Source of the DNA: Isoetes taiwanensis | Taxonomy: Eukaryota; Streptophyta; Lycopodiopsida; Isoetales; Isoetaceae | Assembly: GCA_021234155.1 (NCBI GenBank) | Contig: JAJEKV010000008.1 | Span: 6,512,945 to 6,576,944 of the forward strand | Direction of reading: 5' to 3' | Length of the DNA stretch: 64,000 bases | Part shown: piece by piece, positions 22,540-36,028 of the stretch | Layout of the letters: each line of letters begins with the position of its first letter | How positions within the stretch are numbered: position 1 is the stretch's first letter | The notes under the pieces: generated by a model | Seen by the model: only the letters and a program-made list of their open reading frames with translations | Database searches by the model: none | Told to the model about the DNA's origin: nothing | Position numbers and translations under genes: made by a program

Positions 22540-25500
22540 TCACTTGCCATCACCCCAAAGCATCCCAGAAGACTACATATAGAATGTTAAATTTGCGCAT
22601 ATAAGCACAATGCTTTTCACACATATTACTCAAGTCTCTGTGGAGGCCAGATACAATTCTTTTAATTTGAACATTTTCATGAACGTATTAATACAGTGGA
22701 TCAACCGCAACAATGTAGGTGGTATACTCCTCCTTATAGTTCATACATCTTTATAAGTCACAACTCTTCTTAACTAATATCTGGTTAATAAAGCGTAACA
22801 TGATGTAATTAACTAGTATCACTTGATAGTAATTACCTGGTTGAGAAGTTGTATTGCAGATGCTTTGGTGAACTTTCTCGCAAACAGATAGCACGGTGTG
22901 GGGAGGCCCTTTACGCTGCACCATTCAATTCGACCCTCTGTTTCATAATTTATTTTATTGATGGCCTGATATATGCAGCAATGCACTTTAAGAGCATAAA
23001 CAAAAAATGTCAATCTAAAGTGCACACAAGGGGATTAAAAAAGACCTTGATTTCCTTGATAGTACTGGATGCAAAATCTAAGGAGCCAAATGTGTAGGGA
23101 TGCCAACGTTCTGTCTTGCGTCCTGGTTTTGGTTCTTTCCATAGGGTATATGTCAACGTCCTTCGTTCCAGCTGATGTTCAAGCCCTCTAATCTGTTGAT
23201 CACCAATATCCATTACCAACATTATCTTGTTTCCATACACAAGCAACCATGTTAATAATAAAATGTTCTTGTTGATAAACATGACAAACAAACTACCGAG
23301 AAAGACATGTTCAGTTTTTTTTGGGGGGGTGTTTCTTACAAAGAAAATTTATGCTCACCTTCCCCTTTCCGCATAGGCTTATCAAGCTCATAATTGCGCC
23401 CTAATGAAAAACAAAAATATTCCATTCTGTATGTGGCAGTCCAGTGACATGAATCGACATATCACATGTTCACACCCCTATTAAATGCCCAGAACCATAA
23501 ACCTATTTAAAAAGGGCTCAAAGACTTAAAATTCATTCACGTCCAGGACATATTGATTTTTCATTAACTGCAACCATTGCAAACGCTAATGTCGATCAAG
23601 GCATTGGAGAATCATGTAAAAGTCGGATTATAGTGCCCTATAACAAGTAATGTTACAGTTGGAAATGCCATATTAAATTATAACAAGTGGTTTTCAAATA
23701 GATTACTGCCCTAAAACTACTGTTGTTAAGTTGGAAATTCCAAATCAGTTATAAGACACTAAAACACATAAACTACCAACTAAAACTATTGAGAAGATAA
23801 CTTACTGCTAACAGCGTTTGGACATAATGTTCATCTGGTATGCAATCATGTTCAGACTTCCCATGCTTATCCTGTTTCAATATAAAATATGCATTGTATA
23901 GATCAAATGAGAATGACATAATTGCAAAAAATGTAAAATAACACAGGAACTTAATTCCGTTACAAGAAAAAGTTTAGATGGCACGTCTCCCATACTATTA
24001 TGCATGGAATGCCATAATGCTAACCAAAATACCAAACGAGAGCCCAAAAAATATTACTCATTAGTTTGCATCACCCGGCTACCTGCCTTTTGGCCATGCC
24101 TTCGGTATACAGTCAGCCGTATTAGGCCTCTGTGTGGTAACAGGTACTTGATGATGGTTGGTATGAATGAAGCACCAAGATGAATGAAAAGAAACTCTGT
24201 AGATAGATGATAGTAGTAAGTGGAGTTGAATCTCTCATATCTTGCCTGCTCTTTTGAACATCATCAGTTGAGGGTTAATACATGCGAGTATGATAATAAA
24301 TAGGCTAAGGATTGGACTGTTGTGCGTGTCAAAGGACATGTGATCAACCTCAAATGCGGGAGTATCAGTTAACATCCCTGGAACATGCCAAAGTCAGCCT
24401 CGGAGTTGATTTAGGCCTTACATAGAAGAGAATGACCCTCCTCCTCATTGTTCCTTTGGCATGCACTATGCATTGGTCGAAGACCTTCAGGTTCTAAACT
24501 TTCACGGCATTATTTTAGTGTTATGAGCTCTGCTATCACATCCTTGAGGTTGATTTGATTTGGCTTTTGTTGATATTGTGGATTAACCTATGTAAGCTAT
24601 GTTCCTTGTGACAGCAGGCAGTCAAATTGCAAACTCTATTCGCTTGAAGAGCCAAAATATTTGCATAACCAAGTGAGATTCACATTACTTCACATGTTAA
24701 AAACTTATGAACAGGTTAAATATATTATCTCCAGAGGCATCGCATTATTGGCAGGGTTTGTTAATCCCTAAGTAAGAAAATAAGAATTCCCTTAATCTTA
24801 TGCTATGAAGATATTCGAATTTGTGCAGAACAAGATGAAAACTATAGCACACTATAAACACGAAAGAATAGCACAGTAAATGATGCATACCACACTGGCT
24901 CGTGATCCATCTCTTCCGGGCACAACTCTCTGCAGCATCACAATGAAGAAATATTTAATTCCGAAACACCAAAAGAGTTTATGAGTTTGACATCATTCAT
25001 TGCTTTACACATGTGGACTTTGCAAGAAAATAGCTCTATCAGCATACAGACACCACTGCAATGGTATTGTCTTATAAATACAGTTTGATTGGAAATTAAA
25101 AAAATGTGTTCTTTTCTCTCCTTCCCCACATACCTAGGTATATTGTAGATATGAATGTTTTGTGTTTGAGGGCTTCTGAAAGGCATGTCACTGGTCCCTT
25201 AAGGTATAATAGATTCATCCTTCCAGACCAATCATTCTAAGGGACCCAATTTTGAAGCCAACCATGGATTTTACATACCTGAGCATAACTATTTCAAACA
25301 CTTCAAACAATTTTGCTAAGGAATAGCATACAAATACTTGCAACAACAAACGCTTACCTTACAGTACTTCTGGAATGTATGAAAGATTGATTGATCTGTT
25401 GCAATGATCTCCACATGGTCCCGTGTGAGTGCAAACCACTACAAGTAGAATAACATATCAGGCATATGTTTTGCTAGTGTGTCATGTGTATCCACGTGTA

Positions 25501-28490
25501 GAAATGAAGAATAAAACCTGGGACCCCTTTCTCCAATCGTCCTTCCTAATAACTGGACTCATCCCACGATTGTATCGGTTTTCTTTTGGATCTGTGAAGC
25601 TGCCATGATACAACCAGTTGTAATACAACCGAAGGAAAGACAACTACAGAGACAATGAAGAGTTATTCCTGATTGTTTTCGTACCTGTCAAGAAAGCTTT
25701 TCTCTGATGACATAAGATATGTATAAATGTAGCTAAAATTGTATAGCGGAATACAACTGCAAAAATTTGAGACCCAGGATCAAAAGCTAAATCCAGCAGT
25801 TATGACAGAAATAGGGTAATACAGACCATAGTGGCCAATGCAGTAATTAAAACTGAGATTATATTTTAATTGGTGTTGACTTTTCTAATATCCAGACCAT
25901 GGTCACTTTCACATGTTATAAGTGTCAGGTAGGAAACCTCTAGTTTGACCTGTTGGCCATTTAAGATGTATAAGGTAACACCACAACTGATTACGCACGA
26001 TCAATGCTGCCCGAAACAGCATCACTACCCATCTGGAGGCTTCTTATGCTTCCACAACCTACCCCCCTTCAGAGATTCCTGCCAAAACCCTAAACCCAAG
26101 CACTGCTCCCAGATATGATTTCTGCCATGTGTGAAAAGAAGGGCTGTGATGGAAAAGTAAATACGCGCTTCAGAATAAGACAACTGATCTTATGATGGAT
26201 CATTGACAATAATCAACTAGGAAGCAACAATATTGACCATTTATATGCCTTGGGTTATACACTAATATTGTGCTGATCTATAATACTTTACAATGCTACA
26301 ATGAGGCTACATATCTACCTATCAGACAGCAGTACAAAACGCATGTTGTTAGGATCCTGCAATGCCTTTCTTAGCAATAAGCGCTCTGCCTCTATCATGC
26401 TTGCCTCTCCCCATTCAACCTGCAAAATAATATGGGCATCAAATAGAAGCGCAATTAGACCTTGCAAATAGTAACACGATTAACTAACCTTAAAGGATTA
26501 GTTAATAGAATGATTGATTTTATTAACCTCTACAGGAGGACAATCAGATCTATGAGACCAACAACTAAAGATGTTGTCAATATAGAGCTAGTGGTGAATA
26601 AGAATGCCAACCTAAAGGCATGTATTTCAAATCAAAATATTATAAAATCCTAACTCTTGGAAATTAAAATCGTTCCAATATTCCAGTGTTGGAGCAAAGT
26701 ATAATTCTCTGCGCTGCTCATACATTTCTGTGATTCTTGGTCACATCCAACCTACTATATATGAGGGCGATGAACACAGCATAGTATATACGCATGAAAA
26801 AAATGGCACATTAAACAGAAAAATTCTTTACCATCTAGAATCTGAAGTTCTGTGAATAACTTAGGAAGTCCCTGCATCTGACTTAGAATCAATTATTGCA
26901 AAGAACATCATTCACAGGATGGACACTCTTAACATCATCAAAACATATCTCAGAGACACAAAAACTCAGAACATAATGCTTCTTAAAGCAGACGATCAAG
27001 CCTATTTCAAAAAAAAAAAATTCAACTATAGGCCATCACTGAACATTTTCAAAAAGTCTTTGATACAGCAGCCCCAGAAGGTATCCTTTTAGAGGGATTG
27101 TCCAGTGTTGGCCGTCATATGAAAATAATATGGGTTCAAGCAGCACAGACTGATTGAATGAAAACAGCACAGCCAGCATCAAGCAGGGCATCTCCATTCT
27201 GCTTAAAGCTGGATATGCTACGTGTTTTAATTAATCCTGCTACCAGGCTTGCCAGAGTTTATGCCTTATTAGCTATGATCTAAAATGAATGCCGCCAGGC
27301 TAATTGCTGTTATGCCAGTTGCTTTATATGTATCTGCAAATCTAGGGTATAAGAAAGAAAGATTATATTACCGTCTACAAAAGACCACTTTCTTTATCAA
27401 CATGCATTCAAGTTCTCTTAATATTTATTTCCTGTGCTGAAAGATATTGCCCCTAAACAAATCTCTATAAGAAAGGCATCTGGATATTGTAAAAATGGGG
27501 AGCAATACCTCATCTAAGATCCCAACTGTACCTTATTTCTTCAGAAAGCCATGTATTGTCAAGCCATGGGAGTGAGTTTAATATCCTGAATAATATAACT
27601 CTCAAACATAGAAAACTACTTGAAAGCCCTTACTATTCTGTCTTTAAGTATCTCCTTTAAGAACAGTATAGGATTACATACCAAAATGCTATTCTGTAAC
27701 TGACGATTGATAAAATAAGGACATTCTGTAGTTTCTTGATTGTACACAAATCCCGGCCTCGCATGAATATAGACACTGTAATCATGATCTGCAACGCCCT
27801 GAAACAACATATGCCTCATTCAAAATCTTAGAATCATATGATTCGAAATAGCAAGTTTGCAGAAGTGAACAGCGTTTTTATCCATCAAAAAAAAAAAGGT
27901 GAACAGCCGACCAAATGTTGGGGTTCTTAAAGAACACAGCAGCATCTTCCTATCATGTCTTCAAATCACATAACCTATCCCAGCCTCAATCTCCAACTGG
28001 TCCATTATCAAATCTTATTTCATGGAACCTCTACTTATGTCTAGTCATAGATAACTGCTGGCATATTAGCATCTCAATTCATTTAACTGAGATTCTTGTC
28101 TTTTTTTAGTACGAGAATTACAAAAGACAAATCCGCAAAGTGGAAGTTTGATGGCTTTTATGCAAAAGACGAAAAATTGTTTGAGAATTAAGTTGATGCA
28201 TCCGTACGCTAGAAAACAACAGGTTGATGCATTACCTCAAAGAACTTTTTCCATATAATGTCGAGAGGCAACCTGTTCCGAGCTAGAAAAAGAAATGCTA
28301 TTTTTGGACTAAAAGATGCAGGCTCAGATAGAGCCAAATCACCAACAAAGAAGTCCACAGGACTGAATAGCATTAGAACTCTGAGAATTGCCAGAAACAA
28401 TACGAAGGCCAATCCAAAAATTCCAAATTTCCATTTCGATCTAAGTGCAGCAGGTGCTTTCCTCTTCATTGCATAAATACACTCAATCAA
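22540..28490 (-). CDS. GT14 core-2/I-branching-type glycosyltransferase (BC10/DUF266 family), 11 exons
   Basis: Predicted type II Golgi glycosyltransferase acting on wall or glycoprotein glycans. Exons (minus): 28490-28236, 27798-27682, 26419-26319, 25756-25685, 25599-25518, 25438-25358, 24929-24891, 23871-23806, 23192-23046, 22965-22837, 22572-22540. They sum to 1122 nt, all GT-AG and phase-consistent, giving 373 residues; a start at the second Met (28469) is possible. Short cytosolic tail, membrane anchor (FGIFGLAFVLFLAILRVLML), then family landmarks: KIAFLFLARNRLPLDIIWKK, DYSVYIHARPGF, VEWGEASMIEAERLLLRKAL, RFVLLSDSCIPLYNFSYIYT, NRYNRGMSP, WFALTREHVEII, CIPDEHYVQTLLA, LERRTLTYTLW, CYLFARKF. 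The last exon (SSGMLWGDGK) is short and least certain. Length matches the family; no break seen. Introns range from about 80 bp to 1.3 kb. Confidence 0.9.
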
Positions 28491-30300
28491 GTTCTCTTCT
28501 TTTACGTTCCAATATGGAACTTGAGATCACTGTAAACTCGTGTTCATAGTCCATCTTCGCCTACAGATATTGTAGAGAACGTTTTTCTTCATGCATTCCT
28601 GGATCTAGGGCTCCGTTTTTATTACATGTCTGAGCTGTGGTAAGCAAATTAAAGCAATCCACTTGGAAATGTGTTCTTTGCACTTTTAGGGCAACGTCGT
28701 TTTTACCTGGACATTTGGAGCCGGGAAGGCCTGATGATGTCTAAATGTATAGCAGCTTAGTAGTCCGACATTCTCATGGCACCGCACGTAATAACCAATG
28801 GTGTAGATAGTGACGTCCCAATGCCTTCAAAAAATCTTAAATAACTCTACCGAAAGGGTATGGAAAATACATTTTCATACTCCGTTGATGTATTATATTA
28901 GTCTCTCATAGAGCTCAAAAGCTCTATTTGGCTTATTTGCCCGATGCAATCTTGGGATAGAATTAAAATTAACAAGGTGCTGCGCACGAAGGGTTGCCCT
29001 CTGGCCCTACAGGGTGTGTTTGCTTGAGATCTTTGTCGGTTGTGTGTATGATTGAGTACTATTCATTTTCTAATAACACAATTTTATAAATTCATATCTT
29101 CCAACTATTATTCACGCATAAAGACATATGCATGACAATGGCACAGGATTAACTAGTGTGCAACAAAGTCCTAGGATTGAATCAAACAATCCGGTTCAAA
29201 TTACAGAGTTATGATCCATATGAAATATTGTAGGATATACGGCCGGTCCAAAAAATGGCGTATAAGGATTTGGGCCGGTTGAAGCCATAGGTCCTAGGAT
29301 TTTTTTTTGTTATATTTTATACTAGTAGGATTTTCTTACTAAGCTACTTTTGTATAGGGAATGCAAATATTATATTTAAGATACGCCTACAATATTAAAT
29401 GATGTTAAATGACCACCTCTAAAACATTTTTTCATCATATAGTGCATGCATTATAGGTTTTGCAATGTGCTACAACACCTGATGAGCTTGTAGAATGGTC
29501 TGAAATAGAAAAGTTTTATTTTGTTTCCATTGTACGTGCTTGTAAATAGAGTTCCCATTACATACAAGTCTACTACAGTATTCTTTGTAAAAAAGAAACT
29601 TCATGCTGACCCTTTTATAAATATTCGTTACAAAAAAGTTCCTAATGGATTTTGTAACAAAAGGGCCAATCCCTTTCAAACTTATATAATCCTATTAATT
29701 TTATAAACAAAAGGTTTTTTTCCTATTGGGAAAAAAGGTTTGTTATACACTAGGATTAACTCAAATCATAAGTCAATGCATGCTTCATTGGGGGCAACCA
29801 TTTATATTGTTTGAGGATCTACCTACTTTTTAATGTTCTTTTTTGTTTTTTGAACAAGTTGACGTTTCTGCTATTGAAACCTATGTATAATATCTGCGTG
29901 ATAAGTGAGAGATAACGAATAGAGAAGATTGATATGTTCTCATTCACTATGCTTATTTGAGTACATGACTATCAAACTTGAATGATGGATGCTGACAATG
30001 TGAAGGCATACAACAAATTTGTGTTTGTTTTTTAGATGGGGTGTACTAGGCAAACTAATTCTTGGAGGTAACCTACAAGTGAAATACGAGGAGATTGTAA
30101 AGAAATATGCTTTACAATTTTATGTCAATGGCATACGCTACCTCCAAAAGTCTTTCTTTCTGAGCAACATTTTGTTGATCTCAGAATCTTTAAGTCAGCA
30201 TTTGTACTGAGGATTTTGCTATTTTGAATGCATTCTTTGATCAAGCCCAAGCCTTACCAATATTTTTCTCCATCTTTTATAGATAGAAGCGCATAAAGAG
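28491..30300. other. Intergenic, including the upstream region of the glycosyltransferase
   Basis: No gene recognised. The first few hundred bases should hold the glycosyltransferase promoter and 5' UTR (minus strand). A repeat terminus occurs at 28971-29010. Remaining ORFs are short and motif-free. Confidence 0.4.
28971..29010. repeat. Second copy of the dispersed repeat terminus of 7889
   Basis: TTAACAAGGTGCTGCGCACG, then GTTGCCCTCTGGCCCTA. Same left edge as 7889; sequences to the right diverge after about 45 bp. Confidence 0.6.
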
Positions 30301-31419
30301 TTTGTCATGGCCAGGCTTGAGCTGTCTCAATCCGACAGTGTAGGAGAAGTTCGAGCCATGGGCTTTATATTTTTCCTTTTGCCTTATTTGATGCGCCATG
30401 GCCATGGCAACTATTCCCATTCTGGTACCTCCAGACCCGAAGCTTTGGCTATGGCGCTGCCTCCAATCACCATTCCGCTACATGCAGACTGCATGCCATT
30501 CAAGCCTTGCATGCCTATTCCGGCAACTGAAACTTCAAATCCGGCGTAGATTTCCAATAGAGAGGGATCTTAAGCTAAGGGCGATGGAGTTATGCATGCT
30601 CTGCATCTCTATAAATCTGGGGCTCCATATCCAGCTTCGATTCCAACAGAAATGCATAGCTATGGGCAAAGGAATCCGGCGTTTACACAAAAGGTAGATT
30701 CGTGCTTCTAGAAGCTTTGTTTTATGAACTGATAGAACTCCTTTATTATGCAGGCGATCAACCTTTTTGCATTTGCATAGGTAGCTCTACAAGCACCGGA
30801 TTATGAAGCGTAGGCTGAGCAGATTCATGCAGCCGAGCCCAGATTCATTATATTTTCCCCTTTCTTAAGATATGGCTTGGCTGAATATATCTATTCCGGC
30901 ACTCTCCTTCTTCCCAATACATCTCATTTTTGTCCTGGCTTTCCAACATAAAAGACGAGCATTAAAAATATCAAATGCTGATAAATTCCCTTTTGCCGTG
31001 CTTCTTACTGTGTTTTTTCCAGTTACAGGAAAAGTTTCATAGCTTTATATGGGCGATGGAGGTGAAAAGCATGCCGGAATGCATGATGGAATGCCTGTTC
31101 TGTGTGAGGTCACCTGGAGCTAAGATCTTCCCTTGAGCTCATCATTGAAACATGGGCGACAACAGATAAGGCATCTCAACTCTGAATCCTTCGCTATTAT
31201 TCTTTTGAAGTATTTCATATCTAGTATTTTGCATGCAGAAGCGTCGGAAAGGAGCTCTCTCAGCCATAAACGAGGAGAAAGATCCATTGTTATTTCCAAT
31301 GGCGCTCAAGGAACATGCTTCTCATCACCGGTTCGAACACAAGCAACTGGACATATGATGTCATGTTCTTCAGCCTTACCAATGCTTCAGTAGTTTTATA
31401 GCACATGACTAATGATGTA
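30301..31419. other. Unassigned, possibly the decayed front part of the Ty3/Gypsy relic
   Basis: Small + ORFs (30307-30549, 30398-30697, 31133-31393) have no clear protein motifs. By position ahead of the reverse-transcriptase relic this could be worn gag/pol, but nothing proves it. Confidence 0.3.
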
Positions 31420-31925
31420 TTTTGAGAGTTTTTGGACCTCCTTATTATTATTTATTTGGATGATATTCTGATTACTCGAATACTGCATGAGGAACATGCT
31501 GGGAAGGTTCTTTAGAAGTTGCGTTCAAAAGCTGCAAGAACATGGACTTGATGATAAGCTAGAGAAGTGCCATTTCGAGCAGGGAGTTCCTTGGATATTG
31601 TATCACACCTCAGGGCATATCCATAAATCCAGAGAAGATTAGTACATTTCTTGATTGAAAAATGCCTTCTTAGTTAAGGATGTACGGTGCTATTGCCACT
31701 TCATTAAAGATTATTCAGAGATTGTCTTGCCTTTGACACGTCTCACCAAAAAGAACGCTTCTTTTAAGTGGATAGTTGAAGCAGGATCAGCATTCATCAC
31801 TTTGAAGCATGCCTCATAGTGGCACCTATCCTTACATATCCAAATCATTTTCATTTCTATGTTCTTGAAGTTGACACCTCAGATTATCCTCTTGGTAGTA
31901 TCTGTCCTTGGTAGGCTCTATATAC
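31420..31925 (+). pseudogene. Ty3/Gypsy retrotransposon relic (reverse transcriptase to RNase H)
   Basis: Reading across frameshifts gives IIYLDDILIT (31441-31470), the YxDD active site of a Ty3-type reverse transcriptase, then LEKCHFEQ (31560-31583), ITPQGI-like residues (31604-31625) and NPEKI. The start of the RNase H region follows: CHFIKDYSEIVLPLTRLTKK, ASFKW. Many stops and shifts; no flanking long terminal repeats recognised. An old, dead copy. Confidence 0.7.
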
Positions 31926-32779
31926 CAAGGATCCATGTTGGTAGACAAGTCCCACCCTGTACACCCTCGTAGAATCTCGTTTCCCACAACATGGTGGGCT
32001 CTTATGCACATGCTACATATAATTGGGAATTATTGGGTCTAGACTAGGGGCATCATTTACTAGGTCTATACTCCTCTTATCTCGTATACAAGAGGTGCAA
32101 ACAATAATCAACCATTCTAAGACATCAATAACACGAAGAACCTTCAAGTTAAGGTAGTGTTCCTAAATATTCTTAGGTTTTAGGATATCTTTATAAGAGA
32201 TATAGCATGCTAACCTATTAGGAACGATATACTCTAGATCAGGTACCTACTTATCTACACCAAATACATGCTCCTTGGTTGTTGACTCGTGATGCGAAGA
32301 TCTTCTAGCTTCTTGGTGATAAGCTACTCCACTTCACTACTAGGCTTGGGCTTGCACGCACTTTAGCCGAAGACAATACTCTGTTTTGAGTTGTGAGGCG
32401 CAATCAGGGTTGACTGACAACCTTGGAATGCAAAAGTGTATCGCATGTGTTATTGCTCCACTTGGCACCAATGGAGCAGCTCCACATGATAGAGTTTGCC
32501 AATGGAGTGGTTCCACGTGGCAAAGATGGGTTTTCTTGCTAGATATATTATTAAATAACAAAGAAGCAAAGCTATATAGAATATTATCCTATGTGATTTT
32601 CAAATAATATAAGGGTCAAGGGATGTTATTCTTTAAGGAAAACATTACCAAAATATCCAAGCATAATTATTATAAGAAAGGAAGTGATCATGCAAATCTC
32701 AAGGCACCTTTACCGTTCATGGAAGTTCTTTATTAAAGGTAAACATTGATGTATATAAAAGGGGTGGGATAGTGACCAA
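31926..32779. other. No recognisable feature
   Basis: Mixed-composition sequence downstream of the Ty3/Gypsy relic; may be its worn 3' part. No ORF with a motif. Confidence 0.4.
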
Positions 32780-33620
32780 AAATAAGGAGCATTACAGGGA
32801 AGGGGAAGACCATACCAGTTAAGGTAGAGAGTTTTGATATTCCCATAATAGCCTTCATATTCAATGAATTTGGGATGGGTTTAAGAATGTCAAGTTGTAC
32901 CCATACCTTAGGGGCTCTTTCAACAATTGTTTCACAGGCAATGTATTGGCCGACTTTTTCAAAAAAAGTTTTGTGAATAAGTCTTCATGCCAGTACATCG
33001 GATTCAGGCCTGAACTGAAGCTAAGGCCAGGTAAAAAAGCTGATCTAGATTCTGTGGGTCAAATCTAGGATTCCATTTTTGAAAATAAAATTGGGTGTTG
33101 GCCCGGTAGATGGTGCCTTGTTTCAGCAAAAAATTAACTGCCTTAGTGGTCCCACATTCCACCACAAAGAATGGGAACTCAAGCCAATACATTCCAGTAA
33201 TCTCCTTTTCAAGGGTTCATTTTTAAGGTGGAAGACCTTAAATCCTTCATGCCTTATGCAACCAATCAAAGCTTTGTTTTCCAAATCGGTTATCCTAGAG
33301 GGGATGAAGGAATGAGCCAGAACAGGAATACCTTTGAATTCTAGCTTGATTTTGTTCTCTCTTGTTTCAACAGAAGTCTTTGGTCGTGATTGATCTGATC
33401 CAGCATTGGTTGCACCATTTGGGATTGCATTACCACCTGCGACATTCCTTTGAAGTCGCGTCTTCACACCATTATCCAGCATCTTTGCTCCAGAGCTGCT
33501 CTCCATCTGAATCAACCAATCGCCCACCGGAGAGAAACTCTATTTAGAACAATCCTTTTTTACTTCCTTCCTATTAGACATGGCTCTGATTAGCCCAATC
33601 ATTTTTATCTGCATAGACTC
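32780..33620 (-). pseudogene. DUF4283-type retroelement ORF1 fragment
   Basis: Minus strand, frames shifting at about 33150 and 33000. Motifs in order: LEFKGIPVLAHSFIPSRITD, ENKALIGCIRHEGFKVF (compare the ALIGxF block of plant LINE ORF1 proteins), VNFLLKQGTIYRANTQFYFQ, KWNPRFDPQNL (the W-x-P-x-FDP block), and further on VERAPKVWVQLDILKPIPN (about 32840-32900). This is the DUF4283 nucleic-acid-binding domain, followed in intact elements by a zinc knuckle that is missing here. Broken and truncated. Confidence 0.65.
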
Positions 33621-35806
33621 TGTCAAACCTTTAAAAAATGCCATCCATTCCTCTGCCAATTCTATATCATGTCATACTTTCATTCCCCCACCGGCACATC
33701 ACTGACCCCTTTGTCCACTTTCTATTCTTTGTGTCCATGGCCATGGCCCTGTGGCCCAGACCCAGATCTCTGTCCCTGTCCCATACCTATTCACAGACCC
33801 ATGTCGCCTAACCCTAGCGCCTTCAACCTCGTCCTAGGCCTCCCTCAACATCCCAAGAATTTTATTTCCCGATTAAACTAAAATAAGCTTGACAAATAGC
33901 TTATGGCAGCACATGCACTTTTTAGTTGATACAACAAAGGTTGGCCCACATTATTGTATATCCATGTCTCAGATATATATGACCTGCAAGATTATCGTCA
34001 TTGCAACTGATTCTTATGTCGCAACCTCCTCATACAGTGGCACATAAAAACGTTCCCAACCAGCAGGCATGTTTTCACATGGGAAAACACCTGCAATAAA
34101 GTGTCCATCTACATCATTCCAAAATTTTAGCATTATCCAAGTATATATTGCATAAGCTAAAGGAAACATACTCATGCTTTAACTGCTGGCAAGCACTTGC
34201 TTCTTTTCTAAAAATAAACTGACAATCTATACAATTTTGAAGATCATAATCCATGAGCAAACGTGCTTACAAATGATGTTCTTATGGAACATCATTTGTA
34301 GTTGAGTCGCAACACGCATTTTTCTCAAATCACATAACTAGGTTTTTTGAGTAGCTGATAGCATGGGTGTTGCAAGATGCAAGAAAGATGTAAAGATGCC
34401 ATGTGGGAAATGCCATCACCATGGCCAGTCTCCATAAACCAATTGGACCAACAAAATTCCTAACAAAACGATCAAGGTAATGGAAAACAAAACCAAACAC
34501 CAATTCTACTGTTGTGAACTAAACAACTCAATTACAAATTCATTAGTCACGCAAACTATTCTCCAGAATGCACTGACTACAAAATGAGTTCGCTAAAATT
34601 CTTTCTGCGCACAGTTCAACTTTCTCTATGAGCAGCAAAACTTAAGCTTGTGCTTTAGCAGACTACTTTTCTTTTGCCTTGTGAATCTTCAATACCTTTT
34701 CCACGATTTTTTGTTCTTCAATCAAGAATACTCTAATGATACTGCAGAAGCACGCAGGTCTAATTTCAAAAAAGCAAAGTCTTCACGGACCAAAGCACAC
34801 AGAGATCACTCACTATTCTCTCACTGCACCACCAAACATCGCTCTACCATATGCCCTATTGAAGATGGGCCTGAATAGCACCAATTCTGGAAAAAATAAA
34901 TACAATTGCACAAAGAATTTGAATACGGAGAACATAGAAATCTACAAAATATTCTAGAAGGATAGAAATCACACGTCCTGAAGTGGTTTTTCGTGATAGT
35001 GCATTGGGGTCCCTTAACAATCTTCTTTGCAGTTTGAAAGACCAACCTTCCTCCTGCCCATCCAAAATGCATTTAAAAACAGCATTGTGAAGATGACTTC
35101 CGCAAGGCCTAAATCCCAGACAGAAAACAAAGAATCTAGATATCAGAGAAAAAAATTCACCTAGGTGTCTTCACAGCATGCATCCTATTGGTTTACCTCC
35201 TTTAAATTATAAGATTAGCCCAGGTCGCTAGTAGCCAGCTCACCAAGACGCCCTGCTTAAAACGAAGAAGAAAGAACAAAGAACAAAGAAGATAATGGAA
35301 CCGCCTTCAAAGGTGGCCTGCACCAACCGGTTTATGTGTGAATATTGGAGGAGGCGTCGCCATGCTCGAAGGCTGCATAGCTCCCCTCGCAAACCCTGGA
35401 GCCATCACCGGTTCTCTGCTCTTCTACCATAAGTTTCGATAGGGCGACAAAATCATTGCCCACCTTTGGTGTTGAATCCCCATCGTCCCTTCGAAAAATC
35501 GAATCCTCACCATAGGATCTAGGGCGTGGTCCATTACTTGCACTAAAACATTATAATATAAGATAAAAAAAACTATATTCAGGAGCTAGGTCCTGCATCA
35601 TGATCCATCAGTGTAGGAGGTGGAGGTGGCTGGCGGTGTCGAAGTAGGGTAACTTCTGGGCTAATGGTAGGCAGCAGCGGAAGCGATCTCGGGTGGATAA
35701 GTCATGGCTAAAGAGGCAGCCACGAGGAGCTTCATGCTCATCCATGGCGCGATATCCTGCCCTAGGGTTCAAAGCGAAGTCCCGTCGCAATGCGCGATGT
35801 GGGAGC
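33621..35806. other. Intergenic; no gene recognised, one perfect hairpin
   Basis: Contains a perfect 14-bp inverted repeat TACAAATGATGTTC at 34268-34281 and 34287-34300 (5-nt loop). Short ORFs on both strands at 34800-35790 carry no family motif. The last 100 bp form the target site of the 12.6-kb element. Confidence 0.4.
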
Positions 35807-35810
35807 TTCT

Positions 35811-35841
35811 AACCATCATTCAATTAAATTGGGATTATGTC
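35811..35841 (+). repeat. Left terminal inverted repeat of the 12.6-kb element
   Basis: 31 bp, identical to the inverse of 48373-48403. The next 20 bp (CTTCATTTTGGGACAAATTT) match the inner side of the right end of the 4.3-kb element, so end type can be told apart. Confidence 0.9.
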
Positions 35842-36028
35842 TTCATTTTGGGACAAATTTCATATTGCAAGTTTTTTAGTAACTTGATAAAAGTCACTAT
35901 ATGTTAACATATAATCACACACCTTAATATAAATTCACACCTTAACTTCAAATTACAAAATCATATATCATGAAACTCAAGTAGTACACAACTTTTATTA
36001 ACTGTGATTGATACATAGTAATTGTTTT

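Noticed and set aside
23340-23400. Extra exon of the glycosyltransferase (GAIMSLISLCGKGK)
   Set aside because: Exon 8 joins exon 9 in phase without it and the family has no residues there.
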